From: Deltaproteobacteria bacterium | GTDB lineage: Bacteria > Myxococcota_A > Polyangia > Haliangiales > JADYYK01 | Length of the DNA: 47,664 nucleotides | Reading direction: 5' to 3' | Assembly: GCA_020853705.1 (NCBI GenBank) | Contig: JADYYK010000059.1 | Location: 1-47,664, forward strand | Made by a program: the position numbers and the translations under genes | Notes under the pieces: generated by a model | Seen by the model: only the letters and a program-made list of their open reading frames with translations | What the model was told of the DNA's origin: nothing | Database searches by the model: none | In this document: in pieces, positions 35,274 to 43,739 of the stretch | Position numbering within the stretch: the stretch's first letter is position 1 | How the letters are laid out: each line of letters starts with the position of its first letter

Positions 35274-36345
35274 CCACAACCTGATCGCGAAGCCGAACTA
35301 CGACCTCGTCCGCTACGAGGAGCGGCCGGTCCTGACCCACGGCGACAAACCGGCACCCGGGCTGCACAACGTCTGGATCACCCTGAACAACGAGAAGGAG
35401 CTCAACTCCTACACCACCGACACCGTCAAGCAGGTCATCCTGGCCTTCCGCCAGGCCTCCAACGACCGCGCCGCGGTGTGCGTCGTCTTCACCGGCGCGG
35501 GCACGCGCGCGTTCTGCTCGGGCGGCAACACCCGCGAGTACGCCGAGCGCTACGCCGGCCGCCCCAGCGAGTACCGCCAGTACATGCGGCTGTTCAACGA
35601 CATGGTCAGCGCCATCCTGTCGTGCGACAAGCCGGTCATCTGCCGCGTCAACGGCCTGCGCGTGGGCGGCGGCCAGGAGATCGGCATGGCGTGCGACTTC
35701 TCGGTCGCCTCCGATCTGGCGCGCTTCGGCCAGGCCGGCCCGCGCCACGGCAGCGCGCCCGACGGCGGCTCGACCGACTTTTTGCACCTCTATGTCGGCA
35801 TCGAGCAGGCCATGGTGTCATGCGTGACCTGCGAGCCGTGGAGCGCGCACAAGGCGCAGCGCCTCGGCCTGCTCAGCGAGGTGGTGCCCGCGCTCAAGCT
35901 CGACGGCCAGTACGTCGCCAACCCGCTGGTCGACCTGCGCACGGTCGACGACCAGGGCCGCTCCTGCTTCGGCGACTACAAGACCGGCGAGGCCTACGCC
36001 CGCGGCAAGGCCGACCTCGAGCGCGGCAGCGTCGATCTCGGCGAGCTCGATCGCGCCGTCGATCGCCTGGCCACGCGCATGCTGCACACCTTCCCCGAGT
36101 GCTCCATCCAGACCATCGAGAGCCTGCGCAAGAAGAAGCTCGAGCACTGGGACAAGAACCGCGAGTCGAGCCGGGCCTGGCTGGCGCTCAACATGCTGAC
36201 CGAGGCGCGCGCCGGCTTCACGGCGTTCGAGATGGGTGGCAAGCGCGAGATCGACTTCGTGGCGCTGCGCCGCGACCTGGCCGAGGGCAAGAACTGGCTC
36301 GACGCCTCGCTGTGGGACGACATCATGCCCAGGGCCGGCAAGTGA
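35266..36345 (+). CDS. oah: 6-oxocyclohex-1-ene-1-carbonyl-CoA hydrolase
   Basis: A 359-residue crotonase-fold enzyme that hydrates and cleaves the ring of 6-oxocyclohex-1-ene-1-carbonyl-CoA to 3-hydroxypimelyl-CoA. Crotonase signatures are FTGAGTRAFCSGGNTREYAERY (oxyanion-hole strand) and RVNGLRVGGGQEIGMACDF. The long C-terminal part with many charged helices (TIESLRKKKLEHWDKNRE) and total length match Oah rather than ordinary enoyl-CoA hydratases. It is coupled to both neighbours by overlaps. Confidence 0.92.
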   Translation: MHDHNLIAKPNYDLVRYEERPVLTHGDKPAPGLHNVWITLNNEKELNSYTTDTVKQVILAFRQASNDRAAVCVVFTGAGTRAFCSGGNTREYAERYAGRPSEYRQYMRLFNDMVSAILSCDKPVICRVNGLRVGGGQEIGMACDFSVASDLARFGQAGPRHGSAPDGGSTDFLHLYVGIEQAMVSCVTCEPWSAHKAQRLGLLSEVVPALKLDGQYVANPLVDLRTVDDQGRSCFGDYKTGEAYARGKADLERGSVDLGELDRAVDRLATRMLHTFPECSIQTIESLRKKKLEHWDKNRESSRAWLALNMLTEARAGFTAFEMGGKREIDFVALRRDLAEGKNWLDASLWDDIMPRAGK

Positions 36346-37106
36346 CGCCGCCCCGGGTCTCCAGCCTCGACGACGGTCGCATCGCCCGTGTCGAGCTGGC
36401 CGATCCGCCGCGCAACGTGCTCGACGGGGCCACGCTCGACGCGCTGACCGCGGCGCTGCGTGGCCTCGGCCAGCACGGCCCGGCGCGCGCGCTGCTGCTC
36501 ACCGCCGAGGGGCCCAACTTCTCGTTCGGCGCCTCGGTGCCCGAGCACGCGCCCGAGCAGGCGCCGCTGATGCTGACGCGCTTCCACGAGGCCATCCGCG
36601 CCGCGCTCGACGTCTCGCTGCCCACGGTGGCGGTGCTGCGCGGGCAGTGCCTCGGCGGCGGCCTCGAGCTGGCGCTGACCGCGACGCGGCTGGTGGCCGC
36701 GCCAAGCGCTCGCCTGGGTCAGCCCGAGATCCGCCTGGCTGCGCTGGCGCCGGTGGCCTCGCTGCTCTTGCCGCACCGCCTCGGGCAGGCCCGCGCCGAG
36801 GCGCTGCTGCTCAGCGGTCGTGTCATCACCGCGGCCGAGGCGCTGACGCTGGGGCTGGTCGACGAGGTCGCCGACGATCCCGAGGCGGCCGCGCTGGCCT
36901 GGCTGCGCGAGCACATCCTCGGCCACAGCGCCGCCGCGCTGCGCCTGGCCACCCGGGCCGCGCGCTGGGCGCTGCGTCGCGAGCTCGACCTGCTGCTGCC
37001 CGAGCTGGAGCTCCTGTATCGCGACCAGCTGCTCGCCACCCGCGACGCCGCCGAGGGCGTGCGCGCCTTCGTCGAGCGCCGCACCCCGACCTGGAGCGAC
37101 CGATGA
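36342..37106 (+). CDS. dch: Cyclohexa-1,5-diene-1-carbonyl-CoA hydratase
   Basis: A 254-residue crotonase-family protein that adds water to the benzoyl-CoA reductase product, giving 6-hydroxycyclohex-1-ene-1-carbonyl-CoA. Motifs: NFSFGASVPEHAP (first oxyanion strand) and RGQCLGGGLELALTATRLVAAPSARLGQPEI-type second strand. It starts with a GTG overlapping the oah stop (GTGA) and ends in an ATGA overlap with bcrC. Assignment as Dch rather than a generic hydratase follows from length and operon position. Confidence 0.88.
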   Translation: MTPPRVSSLDDGRIARVELADPPRNVLDGATLDALTAALRGLGQHGPARALLLTAEGPNFSFGASVPEHAPEQAPLMLTRFHEAIRAALDVSLPTVAVLRGQCLGGGLELALTATRLVAAPSARLGQPEIRLAALAPVASLLLPHRLGQARAEALLLSGRVITAAEALTLGLVDEVADDPEAAALAWLREHILGHSAAALRLATRAARWALRRELDLLLPELELLYRDQLLATRDAAEGVRAFVERRTPTWSDR

Positions 37107-38305
37107 CCGCCACCCCCCCGACCACCGCCGAGGCCGCGCGCCCCCTGACCACGCTGCTGGCCGACCTCGAGGCCAGCCACCGCTCGCTGGGCATGGAGCG
37201 CGTGCGCAGCTGGAAGGCCGCCGCGCCCGAGCGCCGCGCCATCGGCTGTCTGCCCGTGTTCGCCCCGCGCGAGGTGCTGTGGGCCGCCGGCGCCCTGCCC
37301 GTCTTCATCCGCGGCGGCGGCGATCAGCTGGAGACCATCCGCGGCGACGCCTACTACCAGTCCTACATCTGCCGCCTGCCACGCTCGACGCTGGAGCTTG
37401 GCCTCGGCGGCTGGCTCGACGCCCTCGACGGCATGATCTTCCCCAACACCTGCGACGTCATCCGCAACCTGTCGGGTGTGTGGTCGAGCCTGTTTCCGGC
37501 CAAATTGACCCGCTTCCTCGACCCACCCCAGGCCGGCGACCAGGCCGCCGGCATCCGCTTCTGGCGCAGCGAGCTCAGCGCGCTGTACCGCGACGTGTGC
37601 GCCCTGTCGGGCCGCGAGCCCGCCCCCGAGGCCCTGCGCGCTGCCATCCTGGCCTATCACCAGGCCCGCCGCGCCGCGCGCCGCCTGGAGGCCGCGCGCA
37701 TCGAGACCCCGTGGCGCTTCCCGGTCGACGAGACCTACCTCCTGCGACGCGCCGGTGACGTGATGCCGCCGCTCGAGTGGGCGCGCCTGGTCGACGACTA
37801 CCTGGTCGCCGCCGGCGCACGCACGGTGCGCCCCGAGGATCGCATCCGCGTCCTGGTCCAGGGCGCCTTCTGCGAGCAGCCCCCGCTGGGCCTGCTGCGC
37901 GCGCTCGAGCGCGCCGGCTGCTACGTCATCGCCGACGACCTCACCCTGGGCCACCTCGACAGTGACGATCCCGATCCCGATCCCGGGCTCGACCCGCTGC
38001 AGGCGCTGGCCGAGGCCGAGATGGTGGGCCGCACCGCTTCGGCCGTGCGCTACGACGCCCAGGGTGACCGCGGCCGCTGCCTGGCCGCCGAGGCCAAGCG
38101 GCTGCACGCCGACGGCATCATCTTCGCGGCGCCGTCGTTCTGCGATCCCGCGCTGCTCGACCAGCCGCGCCTGACCAAGGCGCTGGGCGACGCCCAGGTG
38201 CCCTACACCGCCTTCAAGTACGCCGAGAACACCGGTCAGTTCCAGTCCATCCGCGAGCAGGCCGGGACCTTCGCCGACTCCGTCAAGCTGTGGGGGCACG
38301 CATGA
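37103..38305 (+). CDS. bcrC: Class I benzoyl-CoA reductase, gamma subunit
   Basis: A 400-residue HgdB-family subunit. Conserved Cys-containing segments are IGCLPVFAPREVLWAAG, YYQSYICRLPRS, FPNTCDVIRNLSG and APSFCDP. Together with BcrB it forms the substrate-binding, iron-sulfur half that reduces benzoyl-CoA to the 1,5-diene. Length and order (bcrC before bcrB) match Thauera-type systems. Predicted cytoplasmic and O2-sensitive. Confidence 0.92.
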   Translation: MTATPPTTAEAARPLTTLLADLEASHRSLGMERVRSWKAAAPERRAIGCLPVFAPREVLWAAGALPVFIRGGGDQLETIRGDAYYQSYICRLPRSTLELGLGGWLDALDGMIFPNTCDVIRNLSGVWSSLFPAKLTRFLDPPQAGDQAAGIRFWRSELSALYRDVCALSGREPAPEALRAAILAYHQARRAARRLEAARIETPWRFPVDETYLLRRAGDVMPPLEWARLVDDYLVAAGARTVRPEDRIRVLVQGAFCEQPPLGLLRALERAGCYVIADDLTLGHLDSDDPDPDPGLDPLQALAEAEMVGRTASAVRYDAQGDRGRCLAAEAKRLHADGIIFAAPSFCDPALLDQPRLTKALGDAQVPYTAFKYAENTGQFQSIREQAGTFADSVKLWGHA

Positions 38306-39630
38306 TCCAGAAAGAACAGTCGATGGAGACGCAGAAGGCCATGCTGGCCGGCTATTTCGGCCGCCTGGCCACGGCCCAGCGCGACCACCGCCCGGTGGTC
38401 TACACCTTCGTCCCCGGCAACCTGACCGAGCTCCTGTCGGCGTTCGACGTCATCCCGGTCTACCCCGAGATCAACGCGCTGCAGTCGGGCATGCGCCAGC
38501 GCTCCGACGGCTTCATCCGCGAGGCCGAGCGCGCCGGCCACTCCGAGGACGTGTGCAGCTACGTCAAGTGCGACCTCGGCATGATGATGAAGGGCAACCT
38601 CGGCCCCACCGGCGAGGCCATCCCGCCGCCCGATCTGCTGCTGTGCTCGTTCACCGGCTGCTTCGTCTTCATGAAGTGGTTCGAGCTCTTGCGCGAGCAG
38701 TACGGCTGCGACATCGCCATGCTGCACGTGCCCTACCAGGGCGACGGCAAGCTGACGCCGGCGATGCGCGCCTACGTGGTCGAGCAGCTCGAGCGCGAGG
38801 TCATCCCCAAGCTGGAGAAGATCGCCGGCCGCAAGCTGGATCAGGCCCGTCTGGAGGAGAACCTGGCGCGCTCGGCCCGCGCCGAGGACGACCTGGTCCA
38901 CGTCTTCGAGTCCGCCAAGGCGCGGCCGTCCCCCATCGACGCCTACTTCGCGGGCGTCTACTACATCGGGCCCATCTTCACCTCGTTCCGCGGCAGCCAG
39001 GACGCCTGCGACTACTACGCCGCGCTGCGCCGCGAGGTCGACGAGCGCCGCGCCGCCGGCCTCGGCCCGGTGACCCCCGACGGCCCGATGGCACAGGAGA
39101 AGTACCGCCTGGTCATCGAGGGCCCGCCCAACTGGACCTCGTTCCGAAACTTCTGGAAGATCTTCTATGACGAGGGCGCGGTCGCCGTCGCCTCGACCTA
39201 CACCAAGGTCGGCGGCGTCTATGACACCGGCTTCCGCCACGATCCACGCCGCCCGCTGGAGAGCCTGGCCGACTACTGCCTGGGCTGTTACACCAACCTG
39301 TCGCTGCCGGCGCGCACCGAGCTCATCGCGCGCAACGTGCGCGAGTACCAGGCCGACGGCTTCCTGTTCCACAGCGTCAAGAGCTGCAACTCGTTCTCGG
39401 CCGGCCAGCTGCACATGATGCGCGAGGTCGAGCGCCTGAGCGGGGTGCCCGGCGGCTTCATCGAGTCCGACCTGGTCGACGGCCGCTACTACAGCCACGC
39501 CAACATCAAGAACCGCGTCGAGTCGTACCTGCAGATGCTGGGCAGCCGTCGCGGCGCCGCCGGGACCACCAGCAGCGCCAGCGCCGCCCCGCCCGCCAGC
39601 CCACAGCTCCACCTCCCGGTGCACTCATGA
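38302..39630 (+). CDS. bcrB: Class I benzoyl-CoA reductase, beta subunit
   Basis: A 442-residue HgdB-family subunit. Cysteine motifs include CSYVKCDLGMMMKG, CSFTGCFVFMKW, DYCLGCYTNLSL and SVKSCNSFS. The strongly conserved blocks PGNLTELLSAFDVIPVYPEINA and EGPPNWTSFRNFWKIF are characteristic of BcrB/BadE. It pairs with BcrC. The last ~25 residues are Ala/Ser/Pro-rich and likely a flexible tail. ATG 38302 overlaps the bcrC stop. Confidence 0.93.
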   Translation: MIQKEQSMETQKAMLAGYFGRLATAQRDHRPVVYTFVPGNLTELLSAFDVIPVYPEINALQSGMRQRSDGFIREAERAGHSEDVCSYVKCDLGMMMKGNLGPTGEAIPPPDLLLCSFTGCFVFMKWFELLREQYGCDIAMLHVPYQGDGKLTPAMRAYVVEQLEREVIPKLEKIAGRKLDQARLEENLARSARAEDDLVHVFESAKARPSPIDAYFAGVYYIGPIFTSFRGSQDACDYYAALRREVDERRAAGLGPVTPDGPMAQEKYRLVIEGPPNWTSFRNFWKIFYDEGAVAVASTYTKVGGVYDTGFRHDPRRPLESLADYCLGCYTNLSLPARTELIARNVREYQADGFLFHSVKSCNSFSAGQLHMMREVERLSGVPGGFIESDLVDGRYYSHANIKNRVESYLQMLGSRRGAAGTTSSASAAPPASPQLHLPVHS

Positions 39631-40940
39631 AGAGCTACCTCGGCATCGACCTCGGCTCGACCACCTCCAAGGCGGTGCTGCTCGACGAGAACGAGCAGGT
39701 CATCGGCCGCGGCATCACCAACACCCGCGCCAACTACGACGTCGCGGTCGAGGTCGCGCGCCGCGAGGCGCTGGCCGACGCCCTGCTGTCGCGCGTGCTC
39801 GGCCCGCTCGGCGAGCGCGGCGCCGAGGCTGCCCGCGCCTTCCGCTTCGAGGGCGACCTGCACCGCCTGCGTCAGCTGCGCCAGACCTGTCGCAGCGTCG
39901 CCTCCGCCATCCCCGGCGACGGCGCCCGCCTGGTGCCCGAGATGGACACCCTGATGGCGCGCGTGGTCGACGTCGCCGACGAGCTGTTCGGCGGCGGCGC
40001 CCGCGATCGCGGCGCCTTCTTCCGCGACCTGGTCGGGGCCCGCTTCTACTCCGCGCTCGACGAGGCCTGCGCGCGCGGCCAGCTCGACTTCGATCGTCTC
40101 AGCGGGATCTACGACCGCGCCATCCTGCAGGTCGAGAACCAGCTCGACGAGGTGCCCTTCATCGACGCCCTCGAGGCCGCGCTGCGCCGCACCCCGTCGA
40201 TCGACGCCGCCGAGCGCGAGGCCACCCTGCGCACCGGCATCGACGCCGTGCGCCACCCGCCCGAGATCGCCGCCATGGTCGGCACCGGCTACGGCCGCGC
40301 CCGGCTGCCCTTCGCGCGCGAGTGCATCCGCTCCGAGATCCTGTGTCACGGCATGGGCGCGCACGCGATGTTCCCGGCCACCCGCACCGTGCTCGACATC
40401 GGCGGCCAGGACACCAAGGCCATCCAGGTCGACGGTGCCGGCCTGGTCACCGGCTTCCAGATGAACGACCGCTGCGCCGCCGGCTGCGGCCGCTACCTCG
40501 GCTACATCGCCGACGAGCTCAACCTGGCGCTGCAGGAGCTCGGCCCGCTGGCGCTGACCGCCGACAAGCCGTGCCGCATCACCTCGACCTGCACCGTGTT
40601 CGCCGGCATCGAGCTGCGCGATCTGCTCGCCGTCGGCGAGAAGCGCGAGAACGTGCTGGCCGGCCTGCACCGCGCCATCGTGACCCGCGCCATGTCGCTG
40701 CTGGCGCGCTCGGGCGGCGTCAACGACCAGCTCACCTTCACCGGCGGCGTGGCCAAGAACCCGGCCTGCACCGGCGCCCTGACCGAGCTGGTGTCGCGCC
40801 ACTACGGCCCGCGCACCATCAACATCTCGGCCGACTCCATCTACACCGGCGCCCTGGGCGGCGCCCTGTTCGCGCGCCGCGATCTGCGCGTGCCCGACGT
40901 CACCGAGCCGACCAAGGAGTGCGCCACATGCATCGACTGA
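39627..40940 (+). CDS. bcrA: Class I benzoyl-CoA reductase, ATPase/activating alpha subunit
   Basis: A 437-residue ASKHA ATPase: phosphate-1 GIDLGSTTSKAVLLDE, phosphate-2 DIGGQDTKAIQ, and the cluster cysteines 283 (NDRCAAGCG) and 322 (TSTCTVF) that bridge the dimer. The long insertion between the phosphate motifs marks it as BcrA/BadF rather than the short BcrD. With BcrD it couples ATP hydrolysis to electron transfer from ferredoxin to the BcrBC half. No ferredoxin gene is seen in this window. It overlaps bcrD by 13 bp. Confidence 0.93.
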   Translation: MKSYLGIDLGSTTSKAVLLDENEQVIGRGITNTRANYDVAVEVARREALADALLSRVLGPLGERGAEAARAFRFEGDLHRLRQLRQTCRSVASAIPGDGARLVPEMDTLMARVVDVADELFGGGARDRGAFFRDLVGARFYSALDEACARGQLDFDRLSGIYDRAILQVENQLDEVPFIDALEAALRRTPSIDAAEREATLRTGIDAVRHPPEIAAMVGTGYGRARLPFARECIRSEILCHGMGAHAMFPATRTVLDIGGQDTKAIQVDGAGLVTGFQMNDRCAAGCGRYLGYIADELNLALQELGPLALTADKPCRITSTCTVFAGIELRDLLAVGEKRENVLAGLHRAIVTRAMSLLARSGGVNDQLTFTGGVAKNPACTGALTELVSRHYGPRTINISADSIYTGALGGALFARRDLRVPDVTEPTKECATCID

Positions 40941-41791
40941 CCACCGCCGGCATCGACATCGGCTCCAGCGCCATCAAGGTCGCCGTCGTCGACGAGGAGG
41001 CGGACGGCCAGATCACCGTGCGCTCCGCGGTGTCCGAGCGCATCCGCCGCCGCGCGCCCGCGCAGGTCCTGGGCCTCATCTTCGAGCGCGCCCTGGCCGA
41101 GGCCCGCGTCGGCGCCGCCGCCGACCTGGCCTACATCGCGTCCACCGGTGAAGGCGACGTCGCCCAGGGGCTGCGCACCGGCCACTTCTACGGCATGACC
41201 TCGCACGCCCGCGGCGGCCTCATCCTGGAGCCGCGCGCGCGCACCGTGCTCGACGTCGGCGCGCTGTACGCCCGCGCCATCCAGGTCGACGAGCACGCCA
41301 AGGTGCTGTCCTACCGCATGACCTCGCAGTGTGCCGCCGGCACCGGCCAGTTCGTCGAGAACATCGCGCGCTACCTGGGCGTGCGCCTCGACGAGGTCGG
41401 CGACATCTCCAACGCCGCCCAGCGCGCCGAGCCGGTGTCGGGGATCTGCGCCGTGCTGGCCGAGACCGACGTCATCAACATGGTGTCGCGCGGCATCGCC
41501 ACCGGCGAGATCCTGCGCGGCATCCACGAGTCCATCGCCCAGCAGCTGGCCAAGCTGCTGCGCGCGGCCCGCGGCAAGGGCCCGGTCCTGATGACCGGCG
41601 GCCTGGCCGCCGACGCCGGCCTGCGCGCCGCCCTGACCCGCCGCCTGGGCGAGGACGACAAGGCCCCCGAGATCCTCAGCCACCCCCGGTCACTGTACGC
41701 CGGCGCCATCGGCGCCGCCGCCTGGGGCGCCTTCCGCCATCGCAAGCTCGAAAGAGCCGCCCCCATCGACCAAGAAGCCGGCCTCGCCTGA
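40928..41791 (+). CDS. bcrD: Class I benzoyl-CoA reductase, ATPase/activating delta subunit
   Basis: A 287-residue short ASKHA ATPase: GIDIGSSAIKVAVVDE, DVGALYARAIQVDE at the phosphate-2 site, and cysteines 135 (SQCAAGTG) and 174 (SGICAVL) for the shared [4Fe-4S] cluster. In the second phosphate motif the usual GGQD is changed to GALY, as seen in many BcrD/BadG subunits. It ends the benzoyl-CoA operon, followed by a repeat-rich gap. Confidence 0.92.
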   Translation: MHRLTTAGIDIGSSAIKVAVVDEEADGQITVRSAVSERIRRRAPAQVLGLIFERALAEARVGAAADLAYIASTGEGDVAQGLRTGHFYGMTSHARGGLILEPRARTVLDVGALYARAIQVDEHAKVLSYRMTSQCAAGTGQFVENIARYLGVRLDEVGDISNAAQRAEPVSGICAVLAETDVINMVSRGIATGEILRGIHESIAQQLAKLLRAARGKGPVLMTGGLAADAGLRAALTRRLGEDDKAPEILSHPRSLYAGAIGAAAWGAFRHRKLERAAPIDQEAGLA

Positions 41792-41878
41792 CCTCCATCC
41801 CCTCCATCCCCTCACCCCATTCCCTGTTCCCTGTGACCTGTCACCTGTCACCTGTGACCTGTTCTCCCCCATCCCCCA
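41792..41878. repeat. Convergent intergenic repeats: CTCCATCCCC x2 and 7-bp array x6
   Basis: Between convergent bcrD and the FAD-linked oxidase gene. The sequence holds two CTCCATCCCC units, then six 7-bp units ending CCTGT (41821-41862): TCCCTGT twice, GACCTGT, CACCTGT twice, GACCTGT. The junction GTGACCTGTCAC is partly palindromic. A short pyrimidine tract follows. It may serve as a bidirectional end-of-transcript spacer, but no strong stem plus U-tract was found. Confidence 0.75.
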
Positions 41879-43321
41879 CTACCCCAGCCCCCACCGCCCC
41901 GGGTTCATCATCCCCCCTGGATCCAGCAGCCCCGTGACCTCCCCCAGCAGCCGCTTGAACCCGGGGTCGAGCTTTCTCTGATAGCGCGCCACCGCCCAGC
42001 CCGGCGTCTTGTACATCACGAAGCCCAGCTCCAGCGCCATGTCGGCCAGCTTCTGGTTCAGCGCCAGCACCTGGGCGCGCGCCGCGTCGCTCTTGCGCTC
42101 GAACACCTCGATGAAGCGCAGCACACCGAAATGGCCGCCTTTCATGGGCCGCGCCACGATGGTCGGCGCGAAGCCGTGCTCGACCATCAGCGCCGTCCCG
42201 CGCGCCGCGCCGTCGCGGAACTGGCTCATCGGACCATAGGTCCCGACCCAGGTCAGCCCGCCATCCGGGTGATCGAGCAAGAAGTCGAGCCGGGTCGGGA
42301 ACTCGGCGAACTTGCCCAGCCGCGGGTCGAGCCGCACCAGCGTCGGGATGTCGATGGGATCCTCGACCTTGACGCCGTCCGCGCGCAGCCCCGCGAAGTA
42401 GCGCCGCAGCGTGGCCTGCTTGGCGCGCAGGAGCTCGCGGTCATGCGCCCCGACGTCGAGGTACAGGAAGACCTCGGGCTCGGCCGGGTCGCGCTCGCGC
42501 GGGTGCGCGACCCCGAGCAGCATCTTGCCGGTGGGCCAGGTCAGCGCGCCGCAGTCGTCCAGCACATCGAGGCCGGGCAGCTCGCGGATGGCGCGCATCG
42601 CCCCCGCCAGATCGGCGAAGAAGGCGAAGCTGCGCTCGCGCAGGTTGGGCGACGGCCACAGCTGCACCGCCAGCTTGGAGACCAGCCCGGTGGAGCCCTG
42701 CATCGACACGAACAGCCCGGTCAGATCGGGCAGTGGCGCGCGCGCGAATGGCGGCACCCCCAGCGCCCACGACCCGGTGCGCAGCAGCGAGCCGTCCGCG
42801 CGCACCACCTCCAGCCCATTGATCCACTCGCCCATCACGCCGTGGCGCAGCGACAGGTTGCCCAGGCCGTCGAGCAGACAGTTGGCCATCACCGAGGTGT
42901 CGGGCGGCGACAGCGGAAACCCGATGGTCAGCTTGCGCGGGTGGCGATCCAGCTCGTCCTTGAGCTGCTGGAAGGTCACCCCGGGCTCGATCACCGCCAC
43001 CATGTCGTCGAGATCCAGCTTCACGATGCGGTTCATCGCGGTCAGATCGAGCACCCAGCCGCCCCGGCTCGGGATGGTCAGCCCGCCCAGGTTGGTGCCC
43101 GCCACCCGCGGCGTCAGCGCGATCCCCGCCGCGCCGGCCAGGCCGACCACCGCCGTCAGCTGCTCGAGGTTCGACACCAGCAGCACCGCGTCGGGCTGCC
43201 CGGGCGCGTTCTCCGTCATGTCGGCGCCGTACATCGCCAGCGTCGCCGAGTCGCGCCGCACCGCGGCCTCGCCCAGAAGCTCCGTCACCCGCACCAGCGC
43301 CGCCCGCGCCTGCATCTTCAT
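41879..43321 (-). CDS. FAD-linked oxidase (VAO/PCMH, GlcD-like)
   Basis: A 480-residue flavoprotein. The FAD-binding half has VLLVSNLEQLTAVVGLAGAAGIALTPRVAGTNLGG and a DDMVAVIEPGVTFQQL segment; the C-terminus LLDPGGMMNPGRWG is typical of VAO/D-lactate/glycolate-type oxidases. Relatives oxidise 2-hydroxy acids or p-cresol-type aromatics; an aromatic substrate would fit the context but is not shown. It overlaps the upstream SCP2-like gene as ATGA, and the pair share the operator at 43693. Confidence 0.75.
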   Translation of the reverse strand: MKMQARAALVRVTELLGEAAVRRDSATLAMYGADMTENAPGQPDAVLLVSNLEQLTAVVGLAGAAGIALTPRVAGTNLGGLTIPSRGGWVLDLTAMNRIVKLDLDDMVAVIEPGVTFQQLKDELDRHPRKLTIGFPLSPPDTSVMANCLLDGLGNLSLRHGVMGEWINGLEVVRADGSLLRTGSWALGVPPFARAPLPDLTGLFVSMQGSTGLVSKLAVQLWPSPNLRERSFAFFADLAGAMRAIRELPGLDVLDDCGALTWPTGKMLLGVAHPRERDPAEPEVFLYLDVGAHDRELLRAKQATLRRYFAGLRADGVKVEDPIDIPTLVRLDPRLGKFAEFPTRLDFLLDHPDGGLTWVGTYGPMSQFRDGAARGTALMVEHGFAPTIVARPMKGGHFGVLRFIEVFERKSDAARAQVLALNQKLADMALELGFVMYKTPGWAVARYQRKLDPGFKRLLGEVTGLLDPGGMMNPGRWGLG

Positions 43322-43659
43322 ACCCGCAGCGCCCCGAGCAGACGCAGCAGCGTCAGCGGCCCGCCGCGCACCCGCAGCCGCCCCGCCAGCCAGGCGCGCA
43401 CCCGCCCGCGTCCCAGCGCTGCATCGAGCAGCGCGCGCAAGGTACCGCGCACCACCGCCACCGGGCGCACCGCCGGCGCCCGCGTGATCTCGACCAGCTG
43501 GTCGCTGAAGCGCAGCGTGACCTGGGCGCCATCGGCGTCGACCAGCACCTCGCCGCGCAGGCGCGACGACGGCGCCGCGCGCGCCCGCTCCAGGATGCCC
43601 TGCAGCATCAGGCCAGGCAGGCTCATACGTTCCGGCTCCAGCACGCGGACCTTCACCAT
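43318..43659 (-). CDS. SCP2-like small protein
   Basis: A 113-residue protein whose C-terminal half (VAVVRGTLRALLDAALG, AWLAGRLRVRGGPLTLLRLL) resembles the SCP2 sterol-carrier fold, which binds lipids or hydrophobic acyl-CoAs. It could hold substrate for the coupled FAD oxidase. I take ATG 43659 because it lies 40.5 bp from the operator with CATGCT at the -10 position (43671-43666); an upstream ATG at 43677 would place codons over that box. Confidence 0.55.
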   Translation of the reverse strand: MVKVRVLEPERMSLPGLMLQGILERARAAPSSRLRGEVLVDADGAQVTLRFSDQLVEITRAPAVRPVAVVRGTLRALLDAALGRGRVRAWLAGRLRVRGGPLTLLRLLGALRV

Positions 43660-43692
43660 GCTGGCAGCATGGGACACCCTGAGCCTCGGACC

Positions 43693-43706
43693 TTGACGCC
43701 CGTCAA
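43693..43706. promoter_or_regulatory. Bidirectional FNR-like operator TTGACGCCCGTCAA
   Basis: A perfect palindrome whose centre (43699.5) lies exactly 40.5 bp from both divergent start codons: ATG 43659 (minus, -10 CATGCT) and ATG 43740 (plus, -10 TACGTT at 43728-43733). Confidence 0.85.
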
Positions 43707-43739
43707 GTTCGCCCAGCTCGCTGGCGCTACGTTTCAGCC

